Source: Candidatus Omnitrophota bacterium (GTDB lineage: Bacteria; Omnitrophota; Gorgyraeia; Tantalellales; Tantalellaceae). From it: 59,785 nucleotides of DNA. The stretch lies in contig JAQUQS010000008.1 in NCBI GenBank assembly GCA_028715965.1, forward strand, positions 1 through 59,785. The letters run 5' to 3'. A program made the translations under genes and the position numbers. The notes under the pieces are model-generated. The model was not told the origin of the DNA, ran no database searches, and saw nothing but the letters and a program-made list of their open reading frames with translations. Position 1 is the stretch's first letter, and each line of letters opens with the position of its first letter. This document shows, piece after piece, positions 50,658 through 59,785 of the stretch.

Positions 50658-52118
50658 ATGGTAAATGCGTTCAGGGATATCTCAGGGTTCAAAGAATGGC
50701 TTTCAGCCCGCGGAGGGAAACCCGGTGAAGCGACCGGGGATATGATCGCGGGTATCGAGGCGGTTGACCGTGAAATAAGCGCTTTTATCCGGGTAGATAA
50801 GGACGCTATCATCGCTCGGGCGGAAGAGCTGGAAAGATCCGGCCCAGCCGGCGATCTATACGCCGTACCGGTGGCTATCAAGAACAATATTTGTATAAAG
50901 AACAGTCTTACCACCTGTGCTTCCAGGATACTAGAGGATTTTCGACCACCTTATAACGCGACCGTCATAGAAAAACTGCTTGCGGAAGGCGCTATCCCCG
51001 TGGCCGGCGCCAATATGGACGAATTCGCTTTCGGTTCTTCCTGTGAGACCTCCTATTTCGGTCCGACCAGGAATCCCTGGGATACCGAGCGTATCCCGGG
51101 TGGGTCCAGTGGCGGGTCCGCCGCGGCTGTCGCGGGGGGCGCGGTAGTGGCCGCTCTGGGGTCCGATACAGGCGGTTCGATCAGGCAGCCCGCGGCTATG
51201 TGCGGCGTGGTCGGGATGAAACCGACTTACGGACGGGTCTCGCGTTATGGTCTTATAGCGTTCGCGTCAAGCCTGGACCAGATAGGGCCGATAACGCGCA
51301 GCGTAAAGGATTGCGCGCTTATGCTTAGGGCGATATCGGGGTATGATCCGCTGGACTCGACCTCGGTCAATGTCGAGGTGCCGGACTATGTCAAAAGCGT
51401 GGAAAGTCCCGTGAAGGGATTGAGAATAGGCATTCCCGAGGAGTATTTCCCGGAAGGGATCGACCCGGATGTAAAAAGGCGTATCGATGAGGCCGTGGAT
51501 ATATTCCGTTCCATGGGCGCGGAGATCAGGGAAATAAGCCTTCCTCATACGAAGTACGCCGTTAGCTGCTACTATATAATCGCGCCGGCCGAAGCCAGCT
51601 CTAACCTGGCCAGATATGATGGAGTGCATTACGGGCATAGGACCCGTTCGGCGGAAAGCCTGGTCGATATGTATTTCAGGAGCCGCAACGAGGGGTTCGG
51701 GCCTGAGGTAAAACGCAGGGTACTTTTGGGGACGTATTCGCTGAGCAGCGGTTATTACGACGCTTATTACCTGAAGGCGCAGAAAGTAAGAACGCGGATA
51801 TCCGAAGATTTCAAGAAGGCTTTTAACGAATGTGATGTGATACTTACCCCTACGGCGCCGACCACGGCTTTCAAACTTGCGGAGAAGATGGACGATCCTT
51901 TGACCATGTACTTGTCCGACATCTTTACCATACCGGCTAATCTGGCAGGCATTCCGGCTATTTCCCTGCCGTGCGGTCTGGATGGTAAGGGCCTGCCGGT
52001 GGGGCTCCAGTTAATGGCGGGAGCATTCAGGGAAGAGACGATCTTTTCCGCGGCGGGCGCTTTCGAAAAGGCGTGCGCTTTCAGTGGGATCTCATCCGGG
52101 AGGGACGATGTCGGATAG
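50658..52118 (+). CDS. gatA: Asp-tRNA(Asn)/Glu-tRNA(Gln) amidotransferase subunit A
   Basis: Amidase that releases ammonia from glutamine for the transamidation reaction. It has 486 residues. The amidase signature is intact: the catalytic Lys75 in VPVAIKNN, the cis-Ser loop in [11 protein letters not shown] (about 149-158), and the nucleophile serine in [12 protein letters not shown]. Asn follows the lysine where Asp is common (KDN), which is not a catalytic change. The C-terminal [18 protein letters not shown] and PVGLQL blocks fit. Its end overlaps the gatB start. Confidence 0.97.
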   Translation: MVNAFRDISGFKEWLSARGGKPGEATGDMIAGIEAVDREISAFIRVDKDAIIARAEELERSGPAGDLYAVPVAIKNNICIKNSLTTCASRILEDFRPPYNATVIEKLLAEGAIPVAGANMDEFAFGSSCETSYFGPTRNPWDTERIPGGSSGGSAAAVAGGAVVAALGSDTGGSIRQPAAMCGVVGMKPTYGRVSRYGLIAFASSLDQIGPITRSVKDCALMLRAISGYDPLDSTSVNVEVPDYVKSVESPVKGLRIGIPEEYFPEGIDPDVKRRIDEAVDIFRSMGAEIREISLPHTKYAVSCYYIIAPAEASSNLARYDGVHYGHRTRSAESLVDMYFRSRNEGFGPEVKRRVLLGTYSLSSGYYDAYYLKAQKVRTRISEDFKKAFNECDVILTPTAPTTAFKLAEKMDDPLTMYLSDIFTIPANLAGIPAISLPCGLDGKGLPVGLQLMAGAFREETIFSAAGAFEKACAFSGISSGRDDVG

Positions 52119-53544
52119 GTACGAGACCGTGATAGGGCTTGAGGTCCATGTGCAGTTGGCTACGCGTACCAAGGCCTTCTGCGGATGCAGTACGAAATTC
52201 GGCGCTGAGCCTAATTCCCAGGTATGTCCGGTATGCCTCGGGCTGCCCGGAGTGCTGCCGGTCCTGAACAAGAAAGCCTTTGAGTATGCCGTCAAAGTGG
52301 CGTTCGCGCTGGATTGTGATGTCCAGAGAACGGTGAAGTTCGACAGGAAGAATTATTATTACCCGGACCTACCGAAGAACTACCAGATAAGCCAGTACGA
52401 TATGCCCGTGGCGTATAACGGCAGTATCACGCTTGAAGGAGCGGACGGAGGCCAGGTGGTGATCGGAGTGACGCGGGCACATCTGGAAGAGGACGCGGGG
52501 AAACTGATACACGGAACGGACGAGCCGTACAGCTATGTCGATCTTAACCGGACGGGCACGCCACTTCTGGAGATCGTGTCCGAACCCGACCTGCGGTCGC
52601 CGGAACAGGCATACCAGTATCTTGTCACGTTAAAACAGATCATAAAGTACCTGGATGTTTCCGACTGCAATATGGAAGAAGGTAGTCTGCGTTGCGACGC
52701 CAACATCTCTATCCGGGAAAAGGGGACTGAAAAGCTGGGCAGCAAGGTCGAAATAAAGAACCTGAACTCTTTCAAAGCCGTGAGGGACGCGCTGGCGTAC
52801 GAGGAGATAAGGCAGGCTGAAGCCCTGGACGATGGCGGGAAGATCGTGCAGGAAACACGCCTTTGGGACGAGAATAAGAATATCACGGTCTCTATGAGGA
52901 CCAAGGAATACGCGCAGGATTACCGTTATTTTCCCGACCCCGACCTTGTGCCTTTCGAGGTCTCCGGAGACCTCCTGGAGGAGATAAGGGCGTTCATGCC
53001 GGAGCTCCCCGCGAGCAAGAAAAAGCGGTTCGCTGAAACATATGGTTTGGTCGATCAGGATCTTGAACTGATGGTCTCCGAGCGGGACATCGCCGAGTTC
53101 TTCGAGGGTGTCGCGAGGGCGTTGGGAGATGCCAAGACCGCGTGTAACTGGATAAAGGGAGAGGTCCTGATGCATGCCAGGGAGAGGGGGACCGATGTCC
53201 CAGGATTGGGCTTGTCCCCGGTTATGCTGGCTTCCATAATTAAAATGGAAAAAAGCGGTAAGATAAGCGGTCTGGCCGCCAAAGAGGTCCTGAAAGCGCA
53301 TCTTGATACGGGTAAGTCCCCCGACGATATCGTCGGGGAAAAAGGATTAGAACAGGTCTCGGACAGGTCGGAACTTGAAGCCGTGATAGACACGGTCATA
53401 TCCGAGAATGAAAGATCCGTGAATGATTTCAAGAACGGCAAGGAGAACGCTTTAAGTTTTCTTGTCGGACAGACCATGAAGAAGACAAAAGGCAAGGCCA
53501 ACCCCAAACTGGTCGGGGAGATGTTAAGGGAAAAGCTTTCATAG
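52108..53544 (+). CDS. gatB: Asp-tRNA(Asn)/Glu-tRNA(Gln) amidotransferase subunit B
   Basis: Kinase/transamidase subunit that activates Glu or Asp on the tRNA. The 478 residues start [20 protein letters not shown] and carry the zinc-binding cysteines (CGCS and CPVCLG), [47 protein letters not shown], the helical domain and the C-terminal YqeY-like tail domain. ATG 52108 follows GGGAGGG inside the end of gatA; an in-frame GTG at 52084 lies further inside it. Confidence 0.97.
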   Translation: MSDRYETVIGLEVHVQLATRTKAFCGCSTKFGAEPNSQVCPVCLGLPGVLPVLNKKAFEYAVKVAFALDCDVQRTVKFDRKNYYYPDLPKNYQISQYDMPVAYNGSITLEGADGGQVVIGVTRAHLEEDAGKLIHGTDEPYSYVDLNRTGTPLLEIVSEPDLRSPEQAYQYLVTLKQIIKYLDVSDCNMEEGSLRCDANISIREKGTEKLGSKVEIKNLNSFKAVRDALAYEEIRQAEALDDGGKIVQETRLWDENKNITVSMRTKEYAQDYRYFPDPDLVPFEVSGDLLEEIRAFMPELPASKKKRFAETYGLVDQDLELMVSERDIAEFFEGVARALGDAKTACNWIKGEVLMHARERGTDVPGLGLSPVMLASIIKMEKSGKISGLAAKEVLKAHLDTGKSPDDIVGEKGLEQVSDRSELEAVIDTVISENERSVNDFKNGKENALSFLVGQTMKKTKGKANPKLVGEMLREKLS

Positions 53545-53585
53545 GGGCATAGCCGTTTACCCGATCCTCCAACAAGGCAGGTTTT

Positions 53586-54899
53586 ATGAAAAAAGGCCCG
53601 GTCATACTATTCATATCCATATTTTTGTTAGCTAGCGCTCCGGCCCGGAGCGAGGAGGATGCCAGCCGAGCCCTTAACAAGGAAGAGCTTTTCCGGCAGA
53701 TACAGATACTGGCTGATTCTATCACCCTTATAACAGCGGACTATGTCGAACCGGTCAAGGAGAAGGACCTTATATACGGCGCTGTGCAGGGGATGATGAA
53801 CACGCTTGATGGATACAGCCAGTTCCTCGACCCCGAAAGTTTCAAGGAAATAACCGAGGAGACCAAGGGTGAGTTCGGTGGTGTTGGTATCAGCGTCGGT
53901 ATCAGGGATGGGATACTTACCGTTATTTCCCCGATGGAGGATACACCGGCTTCGGCCGCGGGTATACTGGCCGGGGACAAGATAGTGAAGATCTCGGATA
54001 AGATAACCCAGGATATGCAGTTGGACGAGGCGGTGAGGCTACTCAGGGGCGAACCCGGCACTGACGTGATGTTGACCATATTGAGGGAGGATGCTCAGGA
54101 CCTTATCGAGATCAAGATAACACGCGCGATAATAAAGATAGACAGCGTGAAAGACGCCGCGATCCTTGACGACGGCATTGCTTATATAAAGATCGTGGAG
54201 TTCCAGGAAAGGACAGGCAGGGACCTGGGAAAGCAGGTTAAGGACCTGATCAAAAAAGGCGCTTCATACCTTATTCTGGACCTGAGGAATAATCCGGGAG
54301 GGCTCCTGGAGGCGGCGGTGGAAGTAGCGGACCAGTTCCTGGACAAGGGCTCGCTTATTGTTTACACGGAGGGGCGTTACCCCGATAAACGTTTTGATTT
54401 TATCGCGAAAAAAGACCCGGAATTCGGGGATATAGGCCTTGTGGCCCTTGTTAACGGAGGGTCTGCCAGCGCGGCGGAAATACTCGCGGGAGCGATAAAG
54501 GACAATAAACGCGGGTTGGTCGTTGGAGTGACCACCTTTGGTAAAGGGTCCGTCCAGACGGTCATTCCCATGCAGGATGACTCCGCGCTGCGTCTTACCA
54601 CTGCTGAGTATTTCACGCCTTCAGGCACCGGACTGATGGACAAAGGCATGGAACCGGATATTTATGTGGAGGCGATCAAACCCGCTGATATGGATAAATC
54701 TGTTCCGACGGATGATGACGCCGATATTTTCAGGAAGATCGATGAGGTCAAGAAACCCGTTAAGGATGAAAAGGAAGAAAAGGACGAAGCTCTGCGTGAA
54801 AGATTGGTAAAAGATAACCAGCTTGCCACGGCGGTAAATATAGTCAAAGGTTCCCGGGTTATATCGTTGTCCTCTGCCGAAAAGATCCGCCAGAAATAA
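53586..54899 (+). CDS. ctpA: C-terminal processing peptidase (S41 family)
   Basis: Periplasmic serine protease that trims or degrades envelope proteins, often peptidoglycan hydrolases. It has 437 residues: signal peptide (about 1-22), N-terminal helical part with GMMNTLDGYSQFLDP, a PDZ domain (about 95-185: GEFGGVGISVG, SPMEDTPASAAGILAGDKI), and the protease domain with LDLRNNPGG, the nucleophile serine in NGGSASAAEI and the general-base lysine in TTFGKGSVQT. It is followed by a putative deacetylase, a pair often seen near divergent polysaccharide deacetylase genes. Confidence 0.95.
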   Translation: MKKGPVILFISIFLLASAPARSEEDASRALNKEELFRQIQILADSITLITADYVEPVKEKDLIYGAVQGMMNTLDGYSQFLDPESFKEITEETKGEFGGVGISVGIRDGILTVISPMEDTPASAAGILAGDKIVKISDKITQDMQLDEAVRLLRGEPGTDVMLTILREDAQDLIEIKITRAIIKIDSVKDAAILDDGIAYIKIVEFQERTGRDLGKQVKDLIKKGASYLILDLRNNPGGLLEAAVEVADQFLDKGSLIVYTEGRYPDKRFDFIAKKDPEFGDIGLVALVNGGSASAAEILAGAIKDNKRGLVVGVTTFGKGSVQTVIPMQDDSALRLTTAEYFTPSGTGLMDKGMEPDIYVEAIKPADMDKSVPTDDDADIFRKIDEVKKPVKDEKEEKDEALRERLVKDNQLATAVNIVKGSRVISLSSAEKIRQK

Positions 54900-54952
54900 C
54901 ACATACATATACGCGGGGACACGAAGAGGACCATTTTCAGGAGATCCCATAC

Positions 54953-55819
54953 ATGTACAAACGTCTTATGCTCTTTGCCCTCGTAACGGTAGCGCTGTTA
55001 TCCTTTATCATGGTACTGGTATACTTGTTCTCTGGGCGTGTGGGAGGGGGGAAACCGGTGAAGGTGCCGGAGCCTACGACCACCCAGCCCCGGGTACGGG
55101 CTGATGTGCCGTCCAGTAACGTTAAGGAAGAACCGCCAGCCCCGGCCATAGCCCTGGTCCTGGATGACCTTGGGTACGGGGAAAAACTGCTTCAGGAGAT
55201 AGCAGCGCTGGGGATACCAGTGACTTTGGCGGTCCTGCCGGATCTCGCCTTTTCCTCAAGGGTCTGTGACTTCGCGGATGCCGAAGGATTAGATACGATA
55301 TTGCATCTTCCAATGGAACCCTTTGAAGTGACCTCGGGTCTTGAGAAGAATACTATTATGACCGACATGTCCGACAGGGAGATCCTGGATATCCTGGACA
55401 ATGACCTGGCTTCCGTAAAGAACGCCAAAGGCGTTTCAAACCACATGGGATCAAGGGCGACCACGGACGAGCATGTGATGGATGTTATTATGGGAGACCT
55501 GGAACGAAGGGGCCTGTTCTTCCTGGACTCGTATACCTCGGCATCTTCGGTCGTGGAGGCTTCCGCGCGCCGGATGGGAGTGCCCGCGATCAAAAGAGGG
55601 CTTTTCATCGATAACCAGCTTGACCGGGAATATATAAAAGGGCAGATGGCAAAATTGGCAGAGCTTTCACGTAAGAATGGTTATGCCGTTGGTATCGGCC
55701 ATTATCGCCAGGCAACAGTGGAGGCGCTCAAAGAGGTTGTTCCGGAGATACTGGGCAGCGACGTGGTCTTTGTAAGGTTGCCCGAGCTCATCGGGCGTTT
55801 GGACGGAGAGAACGAATGA
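54953..55819 (+). CDS. Divergent polysaccharide deacetylase (YibQ-like)
   Basis: 288 residues: one N-terminal membrane segment (about 5-27), a Pro/Thr-rich linker, and a divergent polysaccharide deacetylase domain from about residue 62. Metal-site motifs are IALVLDDLGYG, HLPMEPFE and VSNHMGSRATTD, then FFLDSYTS and VGIGHYRQ. Members next to ctpA-type proteases are common. The substrate is not known; peptidoglycan or a surface glycan is likely from the periplasmic anchoring. Its stop overlaps the tsaD start (ATGA). Confidence 0.88.
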   Translation: MYKRLMLFALVTVALLSFIMVLVYLFSGRVGGGKPVKVPEPTTTQPRVRADVPSSNVKEEPPAPAIALVLDDLGYGEKLLQEIAALGIPVTLAVLPDLAFSSRVCDFADAEGLDTILHLPMEPFEVTSGLEKNTIMTDMSDREILDILDNDLASVKNAKGVSNHMGSRATTDEHVMDVIMGDLERRGLFFLDSYTSASSVVEASARRMGVPAIKRGLFIDNQLDREYIKGQMAKLAELSRKNGYAVGIGHYRQATVEALKEVVPEILGSDVVFVRLPELIGRLDGENE

Positions 55820-56823
55820 TAACGCTTGGGATAGAGACATCCTGTGATGAAACGGCCGCCGCCATACTGGAGGACGGCAAAGTGCTTTCCAGCGAAGTGT
55901 CCTCCAGCGTGCATTTACATTCGCGTTATGGTGGGGTTATCCCGGAGATCGCGTCCAGGTTCCATACGGAGTTCATATGCCCGGTTTTTGAGAAAGCGCT
56001 TCATGACGCAGGGAAACGTGTGGAGGACATAGACAGGATAGCTGTAACGGAAGGGCCCGGTCTACCCGGATCCCTCCTTGTGGGACTGGCGTTCGCCAAG
56101 GCGCTGAGTTTTGCCCGGACCCTGCCTATTCTAGGGGTCAACCATCTTCACGGGCATATGGCAGCGAGTACTATACGCGATGGGGTTAAACTGCCGTTAT
56201 CCGGGATAATGCCGTTCATCGGAGTGGTGGTGTCGGGCGGGCATACTAGTATTTTTGAATGCAGGGAGCTCGGCAAGTTCAGGGAGATAGGACGAACCAG
56301 GGACGACGCGGCCGGTGAGGCGTTCGACAAGGTGTCTAAGATACTTGATCTCGGGTATCCGGGTGGCCCATTGGTCGAAGAAAAAGCGCGTGGATATGAC
56401 GGTGATGACCCGATCCCTTTCGCCAGACCTCTTTTAAAGGACGAGGAGAGCCTGGATTTCAGTTTTAGTGGCATAAAGACCGCGGCATTGTACTACTGGA
56501 GGGATTCTTCCCGCAGTGAAGAGGAAAAAGAAAAAGTTTGTTTTTCTTTCCAGAATGCTATAATAGATACGTTGGTCGAAAAAGTGTACCGCGCGACCAG
56601 ATTGACCGGGATAAAGAGGGTGGCGGTCGGCGGCGGGGTAGTGAACAATACATTGTTCAGGCAGAGGATGACGGAAAGACGAGAGAAGGAAGATGTAGAG
56701 TTATATCTTCCTGAGAAGAGGTATTGCTCCGATAACGCGGTCATGATAGCCGCCTACGCCGAAGAACTGTTCGATGCGGGCGTGAGATCAGACCTGACTC
56801 TGAACGCGAAACCTTTGGGGTGA
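55816..56823 (+). CDS. tsaD: tRNA N6-threonylcarbamoyladenosine transferase TsaD
   Basis: Attaches threonylcarbamoyl to A37 of ANN-decoding tRNAs. The 335 residues have [36 protein letters not shown], the iron-binding histidines H110 and H114 in [39 protein letters not shown] and VGGGVVNN. It starts within the stop of the deacetylase gene. TsaB, TsaC and TsaE are not in the window. Confidence 0.97.
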   Translation: MITLGIETSCDETAAAILEDGKVLSSEVSSSVHLHSRYGGVIPEIASRFHTEFICPVFEKALHDAGKRVEDIDRIAVTEGPGLPGSLLVGLAFAKALSFARTLPILGVNHLHGHMAASTIRDGVKLPLSGIMPFIGVVVSGGHTSIFECRELGKFREIGRTRDDAAGEAFDKVSKILDLGYPGGPLVEEKARGYDGDDPIPFARPLLKDEESLDFSFSGIKTAALYYWRDSSRSEEEKEKVCFSFQNAIIDTLVEKVYRATRLTGIKRVAVGGGVVNNTLFRQRMTERREKEDVELYLPEKRYCSDNAVMIAAYAEELFDAGVRSDLTLNAKPLG

Positions 56824-56825
56824 TC

Positions 56826-57491
56826 ATGGACACTATGACGATATTGGTGAGGTTGTTGCTTTCCGCTTTCCTGGGCGGGCTTATTGGGCTTGAGAGAGAG
56901 ATGCATGGATGCGCGGCAGGATTGAGGACCCACATACTGGTGGGCATGGGATCGTCACTTTTCGTGCTAAGCTCTATTTTTATGGTCACCACAGGCGGGT
57001 TCTCCTCGTCTGTAGACCCGACACGTATAGCGGCCCAGGTCGTTACTGGTATCGGGTTCCTGGGAGCCGGGTCTATTGTTCGTTATGGAGCCGCCATACG
57101 CGGGCTTACTACCGCGGCGAGCATATGGGCTGTCGCGGCGATGGGTGTGGCGGTAGGGGTAGGGATGTATCCTGCCGCGGTCTTTACGGCCATTGTATCC
57201 TTATCAATACTTTTTCTTTCACGTTTTGAAGAAAGGCTGGCCCTCAGGAAACACGGCAGCATGATAAGGGTCACCGTGAAGGGGGATCCCATTACCCTGA
57301 AAGGCGACGTAAAACGCATTATTGACGCGCACGGCGGAAGGATAAAAAGCATAAACTCAGAAAGGTCGGAGGACAGGGATACGACGGAGATGCTTTTTGA
57401 GCTTATACACCTTCCCAGGACATCACGGGAAGATATCAAGATAGACATCGCGGCATTACCTGATGTCGAGAATGTGATATGGCACGCTTAG
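56826..57491 (+). CDS. MgtC/SapB family membrane protein
   Basis: Integral membrane protein with about five hydrophobic segments in the first 140 residues, carrying the family signature [48 protein letters not shown] and [11 protein letters not shown]-terminal ACT-like soluble domain follows (about 145-221). MgtC members affect growth in low magnesium and interact with ATP synthase in pathogens; the role here is unknown. ATG 56826 follows GGGGTGAT; the GTG at 56820 overlapping the tsaD stop is the alternative. No magnesium leader is visible, since the gene follows tsaD without a gap. Confidence 0.92.
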   Translation: MDTMTILVRLLLSAFLGGLIGLEREMHGCAAGLRTHILVGMGSSLFVLSSIFMVTTGGFSSSVDPTRIAAQVVTGIGFLGAGSIVRYGAAIRGLTTAASIWAVAAMGVAVGVGMYPAAVFTAIVSLSILFLSRFEERLALRKHGSMIRVTVKGDPITLKGDVKRIIDAHGGRIKSINSERSEDRDTTEMLFELIHLPRTSREDIKIDIAALPDVENVIWHA

Positions 57492-57518
57492 CCATTAACC
57501 TAACGCAAGGAGGGAATA

Positions 57519-58064
57519 ATGAGAAAAAAACTTCCGGAAAAACAGAACGCTGAGGAGAAATTCCTGGATGTGAGCGCCAGCATGCAGGGGACATTGCGGT
57601 TCGACGACCCCGTTAACCTCAGGATAAACGGTAAGTTCGAGGGAACGCTGGATACAAAGGGACAGCTTATGGTGGGGAACAGGGCGTCTATAGACGCAAA
57701 TATAACCGGTGAGAGCATTTCCATAGCCGGAAAGGTCACGGGGAACATAAAAGCCGTTAAGGGTCTTAAACTGGAATCCACGGCTCATCTTACCGGGGAG
57801 ATCGAAACACCCAGTCTTTCCGTTTCCGAAGGCGCCGTGATAAATGGTAACATCCGTATGACCGGCGGCAACTTGTCCGACAACCAGAACCGGGGCGACT
57901 GGATGACCGTAGACCAGCTGGCCAAATATCTTGAAGTTGATGGTAACAAGATATACGAATGGGCCAATAAATCCCTTCTGCCGGGAACAAAGGAAGGCGG
58001 AGAGTGGATATTCGAAAGGTCGAAGGTCGACCAGTGGATAGCTGAGGGGAAAGTAAAGGCGTGA
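57519..58064 (+). CDS. Bactofilin fused to a C-terminal helix-turn-helix (HTH_17-like) domain
   Basis: 181 residues. About 18-117 is a bactofilin beta-solenoid: repeated strands with Gly at turns (LRINGKFEGTLDTKGQLMVG, ITGESISIAGKVTGNI, HLTGEIETPSLSVSEG). Bactofilins polymerise without nucleotide and shape cells or place proteins. Residues 128-178 form an excisionase/MerR-type winged helix (MTVDQLAKYLEVDGNKIYEW, then EWIFERSKVDQWI). A ten-residue polar linker joins them. Canonical bactofilins end in short disordered tails, so a DNA- or peptide-binding head on the filament is unusual. One base separates it from a membrane-anchored protein with a similar domain. The start has AAGGAGG upstream. 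Confidence 0.88.
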   Translation: MRKKLPEKQNAEEKFLDVSASMQGTLRFDDPVNLRINGKFEGTLDTKGQLMVGNRASIDANITGESISIAGKVTGNIKAVKGLKLESTAHLTGEIETPSLSVSEGAVINGNIRMTGGNLSDNQNRGDWMTVDQLAKYLEVDGNKIYEWANKSLLPGTKEGGEWIFERSKVDQWIAEGKVKA

Positions 58065-58065
58065 T

Positions 58066-58440
58066 ATGTCCAAGAAATTATTTACGCTAGAAGAATTGTC
58101 CCAGTATCTAGGCATAAGGGAAAGCAAGATCTCGGAACTTGTGGATAAGGGCGTTATCTCCGGCTATAAACTGGCCGGAGAGTACCTGCGGTTCCGCAGG
58201 GAACAGATAGACGCTATAAGGTCCGAGATCGAGGCCAGGGTGACGGCCGAAGACAAGATGGTGGTTGAAAAGCAGGATGCCGTACGTGGGAAAGAAAAAC
58301 TCGTTCTCGCCAGGGACAGGGAAGACAGATCTATCGGGACAACGCGGGAACGGCTAGCGGATTTCTTCTACTTCAACGATTTCTATATATTTTGCGGGAT
58401 ATTGATCGCGGCGCTTGTGTTGGTCATATTCAGGGGGTGA
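58066..58440 (+). CDS. Tail-anchored helix-turn-helix (HTH_17-like) protein
   Basis: 124 residues: an excisionase/MerR-type domain at about 5-53 (FTLEELSQYLGIRESKISEL, then EYLRFRREQIDAI), a charged helical linker (about 55-100), and one C-terminal membrane segment (about 105-122, FYIFCGILIAALVLVIF) with a short RG end, so the head should be cytoplasmic. The domain aligns along its length with the one on the preceding bactofilin (T-x-[DE]-[EQ]-L, YL, KI-x-E, GE, FxR, QxxxD-type positions). The two probably work together, tying a filament, the membrane and possibly DNA. There is no named homologue that I can assign. Confidence 0.85.
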   Translation: MSKKLFTLEELSQYLGIRESKISELVDKGVISGYKLAGEYLRFRREQIDAIRSEIEARVTAEDKMVVEKQDAVRGKEKLVLARDREDRSIGTTRERLADFFYFNDFYIFCGILIAALVLVIFRG

Positions 58441-58481
58441 TGGCGCCTTTAATGCCGTTCCCTGGAATACCAAAGTATGCC

Positions 58482-58511
58482 TTGACAGTTCCTGGTGATA
58501 TATAATATAAT
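58482..58511 (+). promoter_or_regulatory. Consensus promoter upstream of polA
   Basis: TTGACA at 58482-58487 and TATAAT at 58506-58511 (18-base spacer), both perfect; a second TATAAT at 58501-58506 is too close. The leader to ATG 58671 is about 150 bases. The rest of the 230-base gap is AT-rich, and I see no recognisable RNA element or gene in it. Confidence 0.6.
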
Positions 58512-58670
58512 AAGCGCGTGCGAAACTCGCCAAAATAAGTTTCCTTTATAAATTGTTTTCCCATAATTATAATTAGGTTAGCGGACTGACAGGGAGATTT
58601 GGCTATTAACACTATTAAACCACGCCTCGGTAAGATCCAACCTTGAAACAATTAACTTTCTTGTTGAAAC

Positions 58671-59785
58671 ATGAATGAAAAAAGCGATAAAATTTTCCTG
58701 ATAGATGGACATGCCATTTGCTATAGGGCTTATTACGCCATAAAGGACCTCAGGACGTCTAAGGGGGTTCCCACTAACGCCGTGTATGGGTTCCTGACAT
58801 TTTTCCGGAAGCTGGTCAAGGAACATTCACCCGATATGGTAGCTGTGGTATTCGACGCGGGTGGCCCGACCGAACGACATGGGAAGTTCAAGGACTATAA
58901 GGCGAACCGAAAGCCTATGCCGGATGAGATGGCTTTGCAACTTCCGCTGATAAAAGAACTTTTAGAGGCGATGAAGATACCGGTCATGGAAAAAAGGGGA
59001 TTTGAGGCGGATGATATTATAGCAACAGCGGCGCTTAGGGCTCGGGCAGAGGGCATAGATGTGTGTATTGTCACGAGCGATAAGGACGCCCTTCAGCTCG
59101 TGGATGCCGGTATAAAAGTGCTTAGTCCATCGCCTTTCGGGGAGAAATTGTACGACGAAAAAGAAGTATTGAAGAAATACGGGATCCCACCCGTTTCCAT
59201 GACCGAATACATGGCTTTGGCCGGTGACGCAAGTGATAATATCCCCGGAGTAAAAGGCATAGGACAGGTCACGGCCGGCAAATTGATATCCGAATACAGG
59301 GACATAGATTCTCTTTACGGTAGCCTGGACCATGTTTCCTCGGCGGTCAGGAAGAAACTGGAGGAGGGAAAGGAAGACGCGTTCCTCAGCCGGGAACTTG
59401 CCGTGCTTAATAAGGATGTCCCCCTGGATATGGACATAAAGGCCTTTAAACTGGGCGAGCCGGATAGGGATAAGCTTTCCGGATTGTTGAGAGAGCTGGA
59501 ATTCACGAAGCTTCTTATGGAAATGACCCCGGTCAGGGAGGTGTCGGGTGCATACAAAAAGGTAAGTACACGTGACGCCGCCCGCGAAATGGTAGAAGAT
59601 ATAAGGAAAAAGGGGGTGGTCTCGGTACGATTTAAGACCACAGCCGATGGGATCATAGCGGCTTTTTCCGTGGAGAAAGGCAAAGGTTATCATCTTTCTT
59701 TCAGCGGGGAGTTCATGGCTATAATTAGAGAGGTCCTGTCAGATCCCCTGATCCGCAAGGTGGGATATAACGTGAAGTCGGACCT
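58671..59785 (+). CDS. polA: DNA polymerase I, N-terminal part (continues beyond window)
   Basis: Repair and Okazaki-fragment polymerase; the window holds the first 371 codons, without a stop. The 5'-3' exonuclease domain is complete: IFLIDGHAICYRAYYAI, VFDAGGPTERHGKFKDYKAN, GFEADDIIATAA, VTSDKDALQLV, and the helix-3-turn-helix MALAGDASDNIPGVKGIG. From about residue 290 a 3'-5' exonuclease-like domain begins (VSVRFKTTADGIIAAFSV, then KVGYNVKSD at the end). In that region the usual FD-x-ET pattern reads VRFKTTADG, so proofreading residues are probably absent, as in many PolA proteins. ATG 58671 has no good ribosome site. Confidence 0.94.
   Translation, partial: MNEKSDKIFLIDGHAICYRAYYAIKDLRTSKGVPTNAVYGFLTFFRKLVKEHSPDMVAVVFDAGGPTERHGKFKDYKANRKPMPDEMALQLPLIKELLEAMKIPVMEKRGFEADDIIATAALRARAEGIDVCIVTSDKDALQLVDAGIKVLSPSPFGEKLYDEKEVLKKYGIPPVSMTEYMALAGDASDNIPGVKGIGQVTAGKLISEYRDIDSLYGSLDHVSSAVRKKLEEGKEDAFLSRELAVLNKDVPLDMDIKAFKLGEPDRDKLSGLLRELEFTKLLMEMTPVREVSGAYKKVSTRDAAREMVEDIRKKGVVSVRFKTTADGIIAAFSVEKGKGYHLSFSGEFMAIIREVLSDPLIRKVGYNVKSD

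Noticed and set aside
58441-58670. Possible riboswitch or small RNA in the gap before polA
   Set aside because: The region is AT-rich with a good promoter, but I could find no conserved stems or known aptamer pattern.

Overview
The window is one gene-dense stretch of bacterial chromosome, about 50% GC, with 60 recognisable protein genes. Every one of them lies on the + strand, and no gap exceeds about 230 bases. I see no rRNA, tRNA, insertion sequence, phage gene or CRISPR array. TGA is used as a normal stop. The organism is a diderm: it has a secretin, SurA-type chaperones, Lgt and LspA. The mix of a remodelled division and cell-wall cluster, a type IV pilus locus, bactofilin and gene orders shared with both Firmicutes (rodA-radical SAM-rng-rplU-rpmA-obg) and Proteobacteria (surA-pdxA-rsmA) suggests a PVC-related candidate phylum such as Omnitrophota. 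That placement is inference.

Layout. 1-3562 is the end of a division and cell-wall (dcw) cluster: murB, ddl, ftsQ and a degenerate ftsA, with no ftsZ after it. 3751-12668 is proC, yggT, a DUF167 gene, mtnP, ileS, a traR/dksA-type gene, lspA, lgt, rluD and aroA. 12802-18014 is the complete rod-shape operon mreBCD-pbp2-rodA, followed by a radical SAM protein of the TIGR03960 type. 19940-31320 is a type IV pilus locus: pilT, a lone MshEN-domain protein, two pilB paralogues, pilC, a separately transcribed major pilin and pilMNOPQ. 31440-33346 holds a shortened DUF2344 protein and RNase G/E. 33467-37443 is a three-gene minor pilin operon with a 768-residue prepilin.

37576-42793 is rplU, rpmA, obg, proB, proA, nadD, a 48-residue DUF5679 protein and rsfS. 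42796-46419 is argS and a short mfd. 46533-50294 is two parvulin-type foldases, pdxA and rsmA. 50329-53544 is gatCAB. 53586-57491 is ctpA, a divergent polysaccharide deacetylase, tsaD and mgtC. 57519-58440 is a bactofilin fused to a helix-turn-helix domain and a tail-anchored helix-turn-helix protein. 58671 to the end is the start of polA.

How they fit together. Most genes serve envelope growth (peptidoglycan precursors, elongasome, lipoprotein maturation, outer-membrane chaperones), translation (ileS, argS, gatCAB, tsaD, rsmA, rluD, ribosomal proteins) and a retractable pilus. In many bacteria the radical SAM, DUF2344, rng and rplU genes are adjacent. Here pilus genes separate them at two points, as if two pilus segments had entered an older block. 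The parts least explained by known systems are the bactofilin-HTH and membrane-HTH pair, the giant prepilin operon with EF-hand-like loops, the lone MshEN protein beside two ATPases whose own MshEN motifs look eroded, the pseudo-ATPase FtsA and the minimal Mfd.
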